Of a stretch of 64,000 nucleotides of DNA, positions 44,601 through 58,611 are shown piece by piece. A program made the translations under genes and the position numbers. The DNA is from Rhizoctonia solani (Eukaryota; Basidiomycota; Agaricomycetes; Cantharellales; Ceratobasidiaceae). The stretch covers positions 186,001-250,000 of the forward strand of contig NC_057377.1 of assembly GCF_016906535.1 (NCBI RefSeq), in the 5' to 3' direction. The notes beneath the pieces were generated by a model, which did not search any database, was not told the origin of the DNA, and was given only the letters and a program-made list of their open reading frames with translations. Position 1 is the stretch's first letter. Each line of letters starts with the position of its first letter.

Positions 44601-45911
44601 GCCCCGAGAGGCGTCAGGTCCAAGCTTAGAGTTGTCGGGGCCCTCGGTATCTGGTATGAAAAATCGGGAGAGCTCGGGAATGTTATCGGGGTCAATTTGC
44701 GTAGGATCGAATTTGTAACCTCCAGGCGGGTAGAATGTTGGTAATTCTCGAGTAGATATTTGAAAGGTTTTGGTGGTGGTTGCCCTGGCAAGCAAGTTGG
44801 ACTCGTCCTCGGGGCGGGAAAAGGAAGCACGGGGGGAGGCTGGGGGCTGTAACGTGAGATTAGATGTTGACAGTGATCGAGAGGATGTGGGCACAGGCGG
44901 AGGGTCGAATGGCGGCAAAGGCTGAGGAGGTAAGGAGGTTCTCGCACGAGCAGTTCTAGAAAGGCTAGCACCTGGAGCGATAATGAAATCCAACGACGAG
45001 GAGCCAACAGGGTCAATAAACTTGGACCTTGATTTGGGTTTCGGACCAGGATCAACCTCAGGCTCAGCAGAGAATGAAGGGATAGGATTGGAAGGGATGA
45101 CAGTCGACTTTGTAAAGTTGTACATCCCAGGAGGATAGACGGTGGTCATCCCTCGGATAGACTTGCTTGGGCCGGCCGTGACATTCATACACTTTCTTGC
45201 CTGCTCGGTCAAGTCGTCGGTGGCGCCCTCAGAGACATCTGCTGCGCTAACGAATTGGGTTTCGTTGTCTTGGGTGAGATCACTGGGGAGTATAGAAGGT
45301 CGAGTTGGCCGTGAGACTCTCCGGGTCGGCAAGGATGAGTCTGAAACTAGCGGGGAAGTCCTATCGGGAATGTTGGGAATACTATCCATCTCGAGCGACA
45401 TATCAAACGGTTTGTAGGAAGACTGATGGTCAAGGGCAGGCGACATCGAGTCGGGAAAGAATACGGTCGAGTCGTCATGGGTCAAAGGCGAAGATGTTGA
45501 AGGGGCAGAAGGGTTGAACCGCGGACGGGGAATGGGAGGAAGGGTCGACGTAGACAGCTTGGAAGGACCGGAGGTAGGAGGTGTAGTTGACCCTGATGCA
45601 GCAAAACGAGATCCCACACTCTGACCCATTGCTGCGAGTTGGTCGATTTTCTCTCCGTGGTCGTCGCTGCTCTCATCCTGCATGCGAGCCCTGAACGAGC
45701 TGCCCTCCTCGTCCTCGTATAGTGGTGAATGCATAGCATCTTCTCCACTCGCCGCAGATGTATTAGGTGTAATTGTTCGGTAAGCATCTCGCGCTCCCCA
45801 TCGCACGCTCTGTCCGCTCCCAGGTGTATTCTTCTCCCTCAGGATAGAACGAAACATCGATTTGAATCGACCAGGTGGGGCGGGCGTCATCGGGCTATCC
45901 ATTTCTTCCAT
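41687..45911 (-). CDS. Large coiled-coil protein, possibly a spindle-pole-body/Cut12-like protein
   Basis: Three coding exons (45911-42789, 42738-42205, 42154-41687) with two 50-bp phase-0 introns give about 1,374 residues. The start chosen is MEEMDSPM at 45911, directly after a plausible 43-bp 5'UTR intron (45913-45955). Residues 1-500 are Ser/Thr/Pro-rich and disordered, with a basic N-terminal TPGSGQSVRWG segment and two copies of a YPPGxYxF motif (near residues 259 and 394). From about residue 510 to 1210 it is almost continuous Glu/Lys/Arg/Gln coiled coil. The tail is basic and Ser/Thr-rich. The layout suggests a structural scaffold. The TPG...VxWG motif recalls Cut12-type proteins, but I cannot confirm the family. 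Confidence 0.8.
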
Positions 45912-46020
45912 CCTGTGCATTAGCCGAAATACCAAGTACCACACACTCTACTCACTTCTTGAGCTGGATGGGGTCTTCGAGTCGCTATGGATGTTGGTCT
46001 AGCAGCTGCACGACCACGTG
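45912..46020 (-). promoter_or_regulatory. 5' region of the coiled-coil gene with 5'UTR intron and E-box
   Basis: GTGAGT...CTAATGCACAG (45955-45913) fits a short intron ending one base before the start codon. A CACGTG site lies at 46015-46020. Confidence 0.5.
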
Positions 46021-48128
46021 ACCAACCAAGTTCTGTCGCGTGCGCTGGAGCTTAGACCCTGATCTACGTTGTGCTCGCCGTGAATCGGGCTAAATTGGAC
46101 CGGAGCCTTAACCGGCGCAAACTGCCTCCCAATCTTCACGCAAGCACAATTCCAGCCCCCGGGCCTCCACCCTTTATAAATAAATAAACACGTCATGCTG
46201 TCTCAGATATTGATAATCCGCGTGAACCGGTACCAGCCGGGGTAACTAAGTCGGGCCACCTGCTTTCCGGCCCTTTCTATCATCTACCCTTCAAAATTCA
46301 GAGTGAACGCCCAACCTCCGGCTATCATGCCTATGCCATCCCCCCTATCATCCCAACCACTCGATTTTCTTATGCCAATGCTACCTACAGCCCTGAGTAG
46401 TGCCAGGTGATTCTTTGCAAGGGCCAGCTCTGTTCGCCAGCTGGATACCCCTACGTGATCATTAGTATAACTCAGGCCCAATCGTTAATCAACTGCGCAC
46501 TTCTTAGCTTTCGATTCTACATCACCGGATCGAGTTTTATGCGGGGTCAGATCAAATCCGAATTTCCTGTAGAATATACGATTAGTTGGATTCTCGCGCA
46601 TTTTGCGCAATAGTGAAATCAGATGCATATACGACACTCCTCGCATTGCTCTTGTCACTAAGCTCACTGAACATCAATCCTTTTTTCTCGGCCCCAATTA
46701 CCTCCGATCATTTCTTCATTCTTGAGGGAGGTCTGGGCATTCATCACTGGTGGATTTGATTATATCACCATAGACCCAATTAATTGAACAAGGACATCGA
46801 TATACATAGAGCCTCCCTGCAAATCAGACATTTCGTATCATACCAAAAGCATTACGCATAAACTGCAACCATAACTACTCGATGTGAACATAATTATGCA
46901 TTGCCAATCTAATATGACCAGACTTCATTCATTCCAAGGAATTCCCTCCGGCTCCGATCGCGTTTTTCGTTCACTCTCTTCTGGAAATTGACAGACAGGA
47001 AACACGGCCTCCACTGGTGTGAAGTTCTTTGTTGGTTTATCCATGCCCCAATTTCTGGCACTAATCTTGTTTATAGCTCAGAAAACTGTAAGAAATACGC
47101 GAACATCGCCGAGTCTTTGTAGAATGCGTCACATGGCTAAGAACCCGTTACTCTGGACCATTGGTTCCAGACTTTCTTGGGGCTCTTTCTTTCGTCCGAC
47201 TTGGTGCCTTGAGTAAGTCCAGGTGATGTGTCAATCGACATCACCGCTCGCCGGTCTCTCTGACCACGTTGTTCAAAACACTGCTACTCGGGAGCTGCGA
47301 GCCTTCCTTTAGTGTCATGTGATAGTTCTCATGGACAGCCTCATGTGTTTACACACATCGATACCTATCGATGATGGGCGATTTACCCGATTCGACGGTA
47401 TATGACCAAGTTCAATATAGCGTGTATGCAACAACATTCTCGTTGGAAGCACTCTCCATTTGTTCCCCATCGGTTGAGGAGTTGGAACCAAATGCGTGGT
47501 TCAGTCAATTAATGACTACCACCCACCTCATATCGAACTAGAAGTTGCATGCTCATTAGTTTGTAGCTCTCAGAGCTGGGCCAGAGCACAACCTTGGCGC
47601 CGTGTCGGATCGTTCGCGGCATTGAAACACCAGAATATATGCACTGGTATCAGCTAACTCGCCTATTTTAAAGGCGGAAAATCCAACCAATGCACAAGCT
47701 CATGGATCTATGATACACCCAGACGTAGGTAGTAGATTTCCGGTAACATCTATCATCACATCCTCGCATCGGAGTACTCCGTGACGATACTCTACTTGGT
47801 AACCTGGTCTGAGGCGTTCCGCTCTTGGAGGCAAGTCTTGACTTTAGGGTCAACGGACATGTCATTTCCTGCTAGGGGTCATGTTGCAAACTCAATATAG
47901 GGATGAATATCACCTGTCAGCCAGGGAGTCGCTAATTCCTGGCCCCAGGGCTACACAATACATATGTTCAGTTACAGTGATTTTTCGATCAAGTGACTTG
48001 TATGAATTCTCCGTCTTACCGGTTGTATGGATAATTCTACGAGTGTCTGGGTTCAGAGAGGTCGCTACTTTGGACCACTTTACTTTCGCGTGCCAGGCCT
48101 CAAGGACGAATCAATAATGCCCGTACGA
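46021..48128. other. Intergenic region, 2.1 kb
   Basis: Short frames only, with no codon bias, conserved motif or RNA gene that I can support. It separates the coiled-coil gene from the first lectin gene. Confidence 0.5.
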
Positions 48129-48136
48129 TATATAAA
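48129..48136 (+). promoter_or_regulatory. TATA box of the first lectin gene
   Basis: TATATAAA, 79 bp upstream of the start codon. The second lectin gene also has a TATA box, whereas the housekeeping genes here do not show one. Confidence 0.6.
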
Positions 48137-48214
48137 CGGCCCAGCAGGCCCCGTTATCTGCATCCCTACTTCAGAGCTTCATACCTTTCACACCTTTCTT
48201 ACACTTTACCAATC

Positions 48215-48833
48215 ATGTCTGCTCAAGAATACAGCCTGCCTTCTGGAGTGTACACCCTCGAAAACGTCTCCACAGGCTCAGTTCTCGACTCTTACTGGGG
48301 TAAGCCCGACGAAGGCAACCCTGTTAACGGATACCAGCCGCACGGCGGGCCTAATCAACAGGTAGGCGGCCAAATCCATATTTACATGCTCGCTTTTAAT
48401 ATACTATTCGATGTATTTGTAGTGGAAACTTGAGTGGACCGGGTCCGGCTCAAAGTTCACTCTGCGCAACGTTAAAACCAACAATTATCTGTCGTACGGT
48501 CGCGCCCAGAACTCGGACAGGATCGTCACTTCCAAGTCACCCAAGCATTGGTTTATAATGGTCGCAGACAAGGGTTATGCGTAAGTAGTGATCAGTCGAC
48601 TCCATGAGCACTTTGTCAAAACCTTATAATCGTATTTATTAATTCCCAGGGTGGCCGCTGCCGAGAATCCGCTTTACGTTCTTGACCTGACGGAAAGCAA
48701 CCCTGCCAATGAAACGCCTGTGTGTATTCACATTAAACCACATACGCGTTAAACTTAATTTATGTCCGAACAGTGTATTCTCTACAACAACAATGCCACC
48801 GACAACCAGAAGTGGCGCTTCCACAAGGTTTAG
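48215..48833 (+). CDS. Ricin-B-like beta-trefoil lectin
   Basis: Four exons (48215-48361, 48423-48580, 48650-48719, 48774-48833) give 144 residues, about 16 kDa. All joins keep the frame, and the introns are 61, 69 and 54 bp with GT-AG ends. The protein has no signal peptide and shows repeated trefoil units: GVYTLENVSTGSVLD, FTLRNVKTNNYLSYG and the C-terminal NQKWRF QxW motif. Size and layout match small cytosolic fungal lectins such as the Rhizoctonia solani agglutinin. Such lectins bind Gal/GalNAc glycans and are thought to act in storage or defence against fungivores. The sugar specificity of this one is not visible. Confidence 0.9.
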
Positions 48834-49270
48834 GACAGCCTCGAGCATTCTTGCTGAATTACCTGTTAATTCGACTTTATTGAATTAAATGAAATGTTAA
48901 CAACTGCAAAACTACTATTAGTACGACCCTTAGTCTAAAGAGATACTATCTGAGCTCACACAAACAAAACCTGGCCATCTTTCTGAAAACGACATTCTGG
49001 AACGATGTTACAGGTTATACAGACCTCTTTTCTTACTTTCGCTTATTCCATATAATTTACATAAGATTGTATATAAATTTACTAAATTCCTTGGACAATC
49101 ACGATATGGACTTGTTGAGAAGCAAGGCGCTTAGTGTTTTTCAAGTGTGTTGAATTTGGAATCTGAAGTGGAAAATATCGGATTGTATGCGTCAATAGTA
49201 GCGAGCATCACAGCGAGCTAGTAATTGTTTCAATGCATTATGTAAACATCAAGTGCTACGAACGAAGAAA
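48834..49270. other. Intergenic region between lectin and eIF2 gamma 3' ends
   Basis: 437 bp between convergent genes. No further gene is supported. Confidence 0.5.
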
Positions 49271-51137
49271 TCAGTCCAAGTCAATTGTGGTTCCGCGCCG
49301 GACGCTCCCCCAACCCACAAGGCGCCAATGCTGCACGAATATCGCTTGATAAGTCACTGAACTTGGATAGTGGTGATAGCCAAACAGACCTTGTCAATTC
49401 TTCGGCTCAGTGCGACCTTTTCACCGACTTCTGTGCACGCTGGAGAAGTCAACAAAATCTTGACTAAGTCGCCCTGTGTCATCGTCACATTAGTAAAAGA
49501 CCCAGTGATGAATGTGTTGAATGCGTACCTTAGTACTCATCACCCGGCCTCCGGTCGAAGTTGAGCCTATATTCACCATTAAGACTTCATTTTTCGCTAA
49601 TTTTTGGACCTAAAGGGGGAGGGGTTAGATGGGCCATAAAGTAAAAGGACGCAGAAATGCCTTGGTTTGTTTCTTATCTTCCGTCTTAACCCCGAGCAGT
49701 CGTCGAAGCAAGAAGAAGCTGATCTCCAATTCTGTCGTCTATGAGTATTGACCGACAGGGTATGGGTTGACAAAGCTTACCAGTGTATACGGCTGGAAGA
49801 TCCCCGACAGCTCCCAGAACTTGTCCAACCAAGCGATCCGCTCTGCACAAGGTTGGATCGATTCTCGTCCCCACACCAATCAAACCTCCAGGAACGGCAA
49901 ACTTCAATTCGTTTTTCTCTGCTAACAGACTGACGATTTTGCTAAAGATTGGCCGACACCTAACCTTTCCTTCGTTATCTTTGGTGATAATTCCAGGTCG
50001 AATTTCAACTTCTTGGTTCAGCCTGAGCACTCCCTGCAAAATCGATCCACCGGCTACTCCGCCTCGGAGATCGGCAATTTCGGCACCAGGCTTGTTCACG
50101 TCAAAGGAGCGGATGACAATGAGTTTTGGGGAAGAAGTGAAGTCGCGGACAGGAGTTGGGATAGTACGTAGGATGTACTCGTTGACGGCATCGATGTTAT
50201 ATTTTAACTGAGCGGAGATAGGGATGATAGGAGAGCTTTCCGCAATCGTTCCTATGAATTCCCAATAAATTATTGAATAATGTCGAGGCTAATTTTGGAA
50301 CTCACCTTTGACGAAGGCCATGATACTCTTGTGGTGTTCTACGGCTGCTTGTTCACGAATCAAGTCTACTTTATTTTGGAGAATAATGATATGTTTGAGT
50401 TTCATAATCTCCACGGCCGCCAAGTGCTCGGATGTTTGTGGCTGTGGGCAAGTTTCGTTTCCTGCGATGAGAAGTAAAGCGGCGTCCATGACTGCCGCAC
50501 CGTTAAGCATAGTAGCCATGAGAATATCGTGTCCAGGGCACTGTGATATCAGATGTAAGCTTCAGGTGGGCTCCGACTCAGGTTTAACCTACATCAACAA
50601 ACGAGACATGTCTAATCCTGGGGTCAGTATGTGGCTAAATGCGCTAAGGTAGGCCTACCGAACAAGTTTCATGCGGGACCCGCAGCCGGGACGCTCACAA
50701 GGAGGACGTTCTTCCATATCCGAGCGATACGACTTGTAGCAACCTGGTCTTGGGCATTTCTCGTTTTCGCATTTGTAGATCTGGTGAAGGTTAACATAAT
50801 GAAGCTGATCGTGGCGGGGTACTAACCTTGGCATTCGCGTATCCTAAACTGCAATATAAGTGAGGAAGGTCAAAATGGCGATTCAGGACGCACCAAGTTT
50901 GATTGTGATGTTCCGTTCCAACTCGTTCTTGAACCTGACAGTCATGACGCCTGAAATGGCTTTTACTACAGTGGATTTGCCGTGAGCGACATGGCCAATA
51001 GTACCGAGATTGATCGTCGCCTTCAAGTATATTTAGTAAGGGAAGATATTAGAATCAGGGTGACCCACCTGGTTCTTGATAACCTCTGGCGAGTCGGGAG
51101 TAAGCTTCGAAACGTCGACCTCGTATATTTCCGACAT
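49271..51137 (-). CDS. Translation initiation factor eIF2 subunit gamma
   Basis: Eleven exons (51137-51069, 51020-50894, 50843-50827, 50780-50659, 50611-50593, 50540-50306, 50251-49781, 49731-49661, 49609-49529, 49473-49390, 49330-49271) join to 451 residues. It is the GTPase of the eIF2 complex that delivers initiator Met-tRNA to the 40S subunit. Visible motifs are the P-loop GHVAHGKST (residues 32-40), a Cys4 zinc region (CENEKC...CERPGC), DCPGHD, NKVD and domain [14 protein letters not shown]-terminal [12 protein letters not shown] and HWRLVGWG mark domain III. Exons 3 and 5 are only 17 and 19 nt. The intron 49660-49610 appears to start with GC instead of GT. It is divergent from the aldehyde dehydrogenase gene, 118 bp apart. 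Confidence 0.95.
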
Positions 51138-51255
51138 GCTGGTCAAGGGCGAGTCATGAAAATCTCGTCACGTGGAGGGTCACGTGCAAGATCAATATTG
51201 CCATCACGTGGCCGTATTTCTCTGTTGGACACGACTGCCACGACCCCTGCCCACG
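51138..51255. promoter_or_regulatory. Divergent promoter (eIF2 gamma / aldehyde dehydrogenase) with three CACGTG sites
   Basis: 118 bp between start codons contain CACGTG at 51169-51174, 51181-51186 and 51205-51210, each preceded by T. Such E-boxes are targets of bHLH factors such as Cbf1. Spacing of 12 and 24 bp suggests cooperative binding. Confidence 0.65.
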
Positions 51256-53909
51256 ATGGATGTAAGTGTTAGGCAACTATATGCTGGTATTAGGCTGAGA
51301 AAAAAATCGGGTATAGGAGGAGATCATCTACGACAATTACGGCGACACCTACGGGGACAACTATGTAGATAGCTACGTTGATTATGAGACCTTTCCCGAG
51401 GACGACTGGAACAATGCGGATTATACGCAGTACTATGGCGCGGCGTGAGTACCAGCAGCTCAGAAGAGGAACAAGTCTGATTGTGTGCAGTGAAAACGAA
51501 GGAATCGATATCTTTATTCCCCTGCTGCTGTTTACATTGCTCGGTATCTATCTTGTCTACAACCGATACCACACCATCCGCAACCGGCCCGTTCGCTTCT
51601 CTATTCCCGCTCCCGACGCGTCCTTTATCAACTGGCGTTCGCTCATTATCCCCAATCCTAATTTGATGTCACATCAAGATGACCCTATGCTATTGCCTAG
51701 CCACTCGGATCCAGCATGGAGAGATATGGTTCAGACTGATGGAAGTGAAGCTGAAATTGTCACCGAAAGAAAGTTTGTCACGAGTTTCGATCCTAGCACA
51801 GGGCAACATATAGCTACCATTCCGTGCGACCGGCCAATTGAAATTCGTACGCACTGATATTTTTCCCGTCACGGAGGCAGCGCGCTAACACTCACATAGA
51901 TCATAAAATTCAGTTGGCTCAGCGGGCACAGACTTATTGGGCACGGTCTTCTTGGGTTGAGCGTCGACGGGTTTTGAGGTCTCTCTTGCGCTGGACTATT
52001 GATGAGAAGGAAACTATTGCTCGCGTTTGTTGTCGTGATACTGGAAAGACAAGTGCGTCATCGCCGCATTTTATCCACCCACGCTAACCATAGTTATAGT
52101 GGTTGATGCTGCGTTTGGTGAAATTCTTACCACTTGCTCCAAGGCCACTTGGCTCATCAAGAATGGCGAAAAGACACTCCGAACCGAGCGACGAAGCGGC
52201 AATATCCTTCTCGCGCACAAAGTTTCTACCGTGCAGTACGAGCCTCTTGGGGTCGTGTCTGCCATTGTCTCTTGGAACTATCGTATGCCCATTACCTTTC
52301 TTCGTTGGAAGACCCACTAACCCGTTTATAGCATTCCATAACGTGATGTCACCTATCATGGCAGCTTTGACCGCCGGAAACGGAATCGTTATCAAATGTT
52401 CTGAACACGTCGCCTGGTCTTCCCGTTACTTTGTCGCCGCCGTTCGTGAATGTCTTCGTGCCTGCCGATGGGATCCCGATCTCGTCCAGTTGGTTGTTTG
52501 CCTACCTGAAGATGCTGAATCTTTGACTACTTCTCCTCTAATTCGGTGAGTGCGTCTCGTCTATCAGGGTCATTTTAACCCTATTCAACGTCATGATGCA
52601 TCCAGGCACATTACTTTTATCGGCTCTGAGGAGGTTGGCCGTCGTGTCGCCATTGCAGCTACTACCCATCTCACTCCCTGCACTCTCGAACTCGGTGGCA
52701 AAGACCCAGCAATTGTCCTGCCAGGAACTGACGTGATGAAATGGGCAGGTTTGTGGATGCGTGGGGTTTTGTAAGTTGCTTATTAAATTGCAATCAAACT
52801 CACTCTAATTTGATCTTACAGCCAAGCTTCGGGACAAAATTGCATTGGGATCGAGCGGTTTATTGTTCACTCATCGGTGTATCCTCAGTTCATGGCCGAG
52901 ATGGACAGGCGCATCAAGCTGCTCAGGACTGGTAGTGTGTTGAATGCTAGCGCTGAAGGTACGAAAATTGTCCCTCATGCCCTGTGCTTTGTTTGCAAAT
53001 TCATAGCCCGTCGTCACCCATATCCATCACTCATCAACGTGTTCCAATACGTGCTGACAATGTTCATTCGCACGTAGGGTTTGTCCAAATCGTTGATGTT
53101 GGTGCCCAGATCTCTAGCGCACGATTTGCGGAACTCGAACGTCTGGTCCAAGCCGCGGTTGAAGATGGTGCAGATCTTGTAGTTGGAGGTGGACGCTGGC
53201 GCAACCCCTTCCTCGAAGAGGGATTGTACTTCTCACCTACTTTGCTCGGAAATGTTAGTGACCAGATGGAAATCGCTCAGACAGAAGGTTTGTTCTTTCA
53301 GATCAAGCTATTTGTGCGATTCTAACACCTGGTACAGTATTCGCCCCGATTATGTTGGTCATGCCCTATGATACGGTCCCTGAAGCAATCGAGATCGCCA
53401 ACTCGACACGCTATGGTCTTGGTGCTAGCGTTTGGGGACCTGACGAAACGCTTTGCGCGCACGTGGCTAGAGAACTAGAGTGTGGTATGGTTTCGGTCAA
53501 CGACTTTGGTGTCTTCTACGTGAGTAATCTTTCCTGAAGCTGTTTGAATTTATGCTGAGATCCTGGTACAGTTGAACCAAGACCTTCCATTTGGTGGTGT
53601 CAAGGCATCTGGATACGGACGTTTCGGTGGTCCCGAAGGCTTGCGATCGCTCACGAATCCAAAGGCTGTCATTGTCGACAAGTGGCCGTGGTTGATTAGG
53701 ACTCAGATTCCACGGGTGCTGGACTATCCTATCGGAAGCTTGGTCAAGAGCTGGTATGTGGTCATTGAGGTTTCCCTGAAAAGGAACCTGGCTAACGACT
53801 TTGTTTTAGGGAATTCGTGTCGGGTCTTACAAACTTTGCGTGGGGCGACTCGTACAAGGAGCAATTCGATGGGCTGGTCAAGCTCGCACGGGCAGCTCGT
53901 CAGCAATAA
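51256..53909 (+). CDS. Membrane-anchored aldehyde dehydrogenase, Msc7-like
   Basis: Twelve exons join to 671 residues: 51256-51261, 51317-51444, 51491-51846, 51900-52052, 52100-52282, 52332-52545, 52606-52770, 52822-52958, 53078-53287, 53338-53519, 53572-53753, 53810-53909. An acidic Tyr-rich N-tail (residues 1-50) is followed by one membrane segment ([17 protein letters not shown], about 52-68) and a full aldehyde dehydrogenase domain. The catalytic Glu lies in LELGGKD (Glu375) and the nucleophile in GQNCIG (Cys409). SWNYPFHN is the NAD-site motif. The N-terminal anchor and length match yeast Msc7 rather than soluble family members. The substrate is unknown. The first coding exon holds just two codons. 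Confidence 0.92.
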
Positions 53910-54138
53910 TCTCAAAATTTCCGATTTTAGATTCCTATTTTGTTTTGCACCTTCTGTGCTTCGTGGATCTACCCTATCTACCTATTCATATCTACCGGGT
54001 TTGGAGTGTGTAGGCTGCGATATTGCGTGTGTGTGATGTACCGAGTTTTGTTTGTAGTTAATGTTGTGGATATATTTTAAGGCTTAACTCTGCGAGATGC
54101 GATCCAAAGAAAGTTACAGCAAACGGGGACGGGGAGAC
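53910..54138. other. Convergent intergenic region
   Basis: 229 bp between the 3' ends of the aldehyde dehydrogenase and Rvb2 genes. No gene. Confidence 0.5.
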
Positions 54139-55825
<1,687 letters not shown>

Positions 55826-55919
55826 TATGCTCCCTTTCTCCTTGGCTAGAATTGTGGTAGAAAACAGAAATGAAATATATCACGTGATTCGCGCTGATTT
55901 CTTTCCGACGACTCTGCTG
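55826..55919. promoter_or_regulatory. Divergent promoter (Rvb2 / uL2m) with CACGTG
   Basis: 94 bp between start codons, with one ATCACGTGAT palindrome (CACGTG at 55881-55886), identical to the core present in A and B LTRs. Confidence 0.6.
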
Positions 55920-57139
55920 ATGCTTTCCCGGCTCAGCCTATCCTCGCTCGGTCGAGCATTCTCGACTTCGGCCGCGCTATTTGCCAAACCGAATGTGCCC
56001 AAGACGCCTCCATCGACGCTGAGCGCGCCACTACAGGGCTCGTCGACCCAGTTTAAAACATACAAGCCTGTGACTCCATCTCTGCGTCATTTAAAGTTGC
56101 CCGTTTCGCCGCATTTATACCAGGGACGGCCACTCAGAGCGCTCACAGTTGCCAAGCGAGAAAGTGCCGGTCGAGGACGAGGTGGGAGAGTGGTGGTGCG
56201 ATCCCGTGGAGGAGGACACAAACAACGCCTACGGGTGATCGACTTTATGCGCACGACCCCGGGACCGCATGATGTTGTGCGAATCGAATACGATCCCGGT
56301 CGGAGCGCTCATGTAGCACTTATTAAGTCTCGGGACTCCAACTCTGCCCAACCCTGGAGTTATATTCTTGCGTGCGATGGACTCAGAGCAGGAGACGTGG
56401 TCGAAAGCTTTCGTAGCGGCATTCCCGACGGGTTGATTGAAGGGTTCACCGATTCTCCACCCCCGACGAAACGCTCTCTCAAGCTACTGGTAAACTCTTC
56501 GCCTTCGTCTCCCCAAACCGCACTTGCCACCACCCCAGACGCATCAGACCTCGCCGCCGCCGTCGCTTCTACGAATCTCTCCCTCGGTGTCCTTCGTGCT
56601 CGTACACTCAAGCCAGGCAACGTCCTTCCTCTCCGTCTCATCCCAGCTGGCGCCCTCATCCATGCTATCTCCCTCTCCCCAGTCGGCCGAGCCTCGCTCG
56701 TCCGTTCAGCAGGAACCTTTGCTCAAGTCGTCGCCCACGACGAAAAGGGCCTCTGGACCCAGGTTCGACTCCAAAGCGGTGAAGTGCGCAACATCATGCA
56801 GCGATGCGTCGCTACCATTGGCAAGGTCAGCAACCCCGACTGGAAACACCGCAACCTGGGCAAGGCAGGACGCAGTAGGTGGCTAGGCCACCGTCCACAC
56901 GTCCGTGGTGTGGCCATGAATGCGTGAGTGCCCGAGTCAATTCGCTTGGCTGTTCTGACGACGCATAAAGATGCGATCACCCCCATGGAGGAGGTCGTGG
57001 AAAGTCCAAGGGAGGAAAACATCCGCGCTCTGTCTGGGGCTGGCTTACCAAGGGGCGTCGCACCCGCCGGTCCTCCGATCGGGATGGGAATAAGTTTGTG
57101 GTCAAGGAGCGACCTCGTGGTGTTCAGCGGAATAACTGA
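55920..57139 (+). CDS. Mitochondrial large-subunit ribosomal protein uL2m (Rml2-like)
   Basis: Two exons (55920-56923, 56971-57139) give 390 residues. The start at 55920 begins [19 protein letters not shown], a typical Arg/Ser-rich mitochondrial presequence. The upstream in-frame ATG at 55809 overlaps the Rvb2 5' end and is less likely. The L2 motifs [33 protein letters not shown] and, after the intron, [19 protein letters not shown] and [11 protein letters not shown] are present, so the peptidyl-transferase-centre loop is complete. The 3' 721 bp of this gene, from 56419, is included in the inverted duplication. Confidence 0.95.
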
Positions 57140-58434
57140 GTACTATCCGATGTACTATGATCACCTGACGCCTGCATTGTCTGTGGTGAAATGTCAGCGA
57201 ATTCCGCAAGATCAAAGAGCTCTGTTGCTCACTTATTCTGATGCATATGTCCTAAACTCGTCTGTTCCCAGCGAACTCAGTGGTTCTCAGACTTCTGTTA
57301 TAAGATTATGGCATTTCGTCATGGTCTACAACCTCGACGAGGTGACAAGCTAGTTAAGCCGGTGAAGGAAGAGCTCGACGAAAGATAAAGGCACTCTAAG
57401 ATCAACATTTATAAGCGCTATTCGTGCCTCCATTCTAGGCAGCCACCTAACCATAAGTACCAGACCATGAACAGACCTTATGAACGTCAGAGTAGTCGGG
57501 ATACCTCAGCTTTTGGCTCAGGTGGTCTAGTCCGTAACTGAGTCCTCTGCTGGCTACATTCCGGAGCCAATGGTCACTCGAGGGAACTTGGGACACGAAG
57601 CTATCGCAACAGCGAAAGGAGTCAAGTCGAGACGCAAGAGCTGCACTATGAGAGAGACTCATAGGTGAACGATCCCCAACCCTGCTATCCTGAGACCGAA
57701 AGCTATACACACATTCGGAGCTCTGCTCTGGATCAGATACACAAACTCGAACTGAGTGCCCTTTCGACTCGCCACAACGCCACTGCAGTCGTCAGCAAGC
57801 GGCAATCAAACCTTCTCCAGTCCTCATCCTGAACCCATGCTGTGATACGAGCCCCAGCCCGCAATGCTGCACGGACAGCGAGTAGCCGGTACCGGGACGG
57901 GCAGTCAAGTCTTGTCAGTTGCGAAACCTAAAAGCCTCGTTCAAGGACTCGTATATGCCACAGTAGGGTCAAGCGCTCAGTCAGTAGCCTGCAGGTGCCG
58001 CATTCAGGAGCTCCTGATGCTTACATACATTCTATTCATTCTTACGATGTTGACCATGTCCTGGCTGCGTGCTGTGTCTTTCTCCGGATCACAAGTACAG
58101 CTGATCTAAAATACGGGCAACAACGCCCTGCACAAGCTTGTGACAGGCCCTATACTTGTGTCTGTTATCCGGTCGCTTGTGGTATCTGGTGGGTCCGTAC
58201 GTTAAACAATGGAATACGCACCATCGGTAATGCAATGTCAAGCTCCAGCTGCGGCGCATTCAATACATACATAGCTACACGTGTGTGCGAGGTATTTGAT
58301 CGTCATATTCATCGCTTAGTGTTCGCGCACATCTACTTTCCAGCTCGGTCTGGAATACCCACCTCGGCTTCAGGTCCTCCGATACACACCACTTTCAGAC
58401 CCTGTTGTGTATCAGCAAACACCCAGCCATCTAC
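57140..58434. other. Intergenic region inside the left arm
   Basis: 1.3 kb between uL2m and the lectin gene. Several frames of 80-150 codons exist, but none shows conserved motifs or exon structure. No gene called. Confidence 0.5.
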
Positions 58435-58442
58435 TATATAAG
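58435..58442 (+). promoter_or_regulatory. TATA box of the second lectin gene
   Basis: TATATAAG, 170 bp upstream of the start codon. The mirror copy lies at 61965-61972 on the minus strand. Confidence 0.55.
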
Positions 58443-58611
58443 CCTTGGTTTCTAGTCCACCATTTCTTCACCAGTATTAGTCTACTCTCTCTCTCGAGCC
58501 TGACTGAACTCTCACTTCTTGTGTACTCTCCAGTAGGCACCTAGCTCTGCAAGCATCTGTTGCATTGTACTAACTCTTTCTATGAGTAGAGTCTTCTATT
58601 ATCGATTCGTT

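Noticed and set aside
40717..48128. Extra small genes in the two large intergenic regions
   Set aside because: Only short frames without motifs, homology or consistent splice structure.
49686..50099. Truncated eIF2 gamma ending shortly after VLGAVG
   Set aside because: Shifting the acceptor to the CAG just before AATTGGAG restores domain III and the conserved C-terminus, so the short form is a reading artefact.
57995..58441. A 148-codon frame upstream of the lectin gene (mirrored at 61966-62412)
   Set aside because: It overlaps the lectin promoter, has no recognisable motif or codon pattern and is duplicated only because the arm is.
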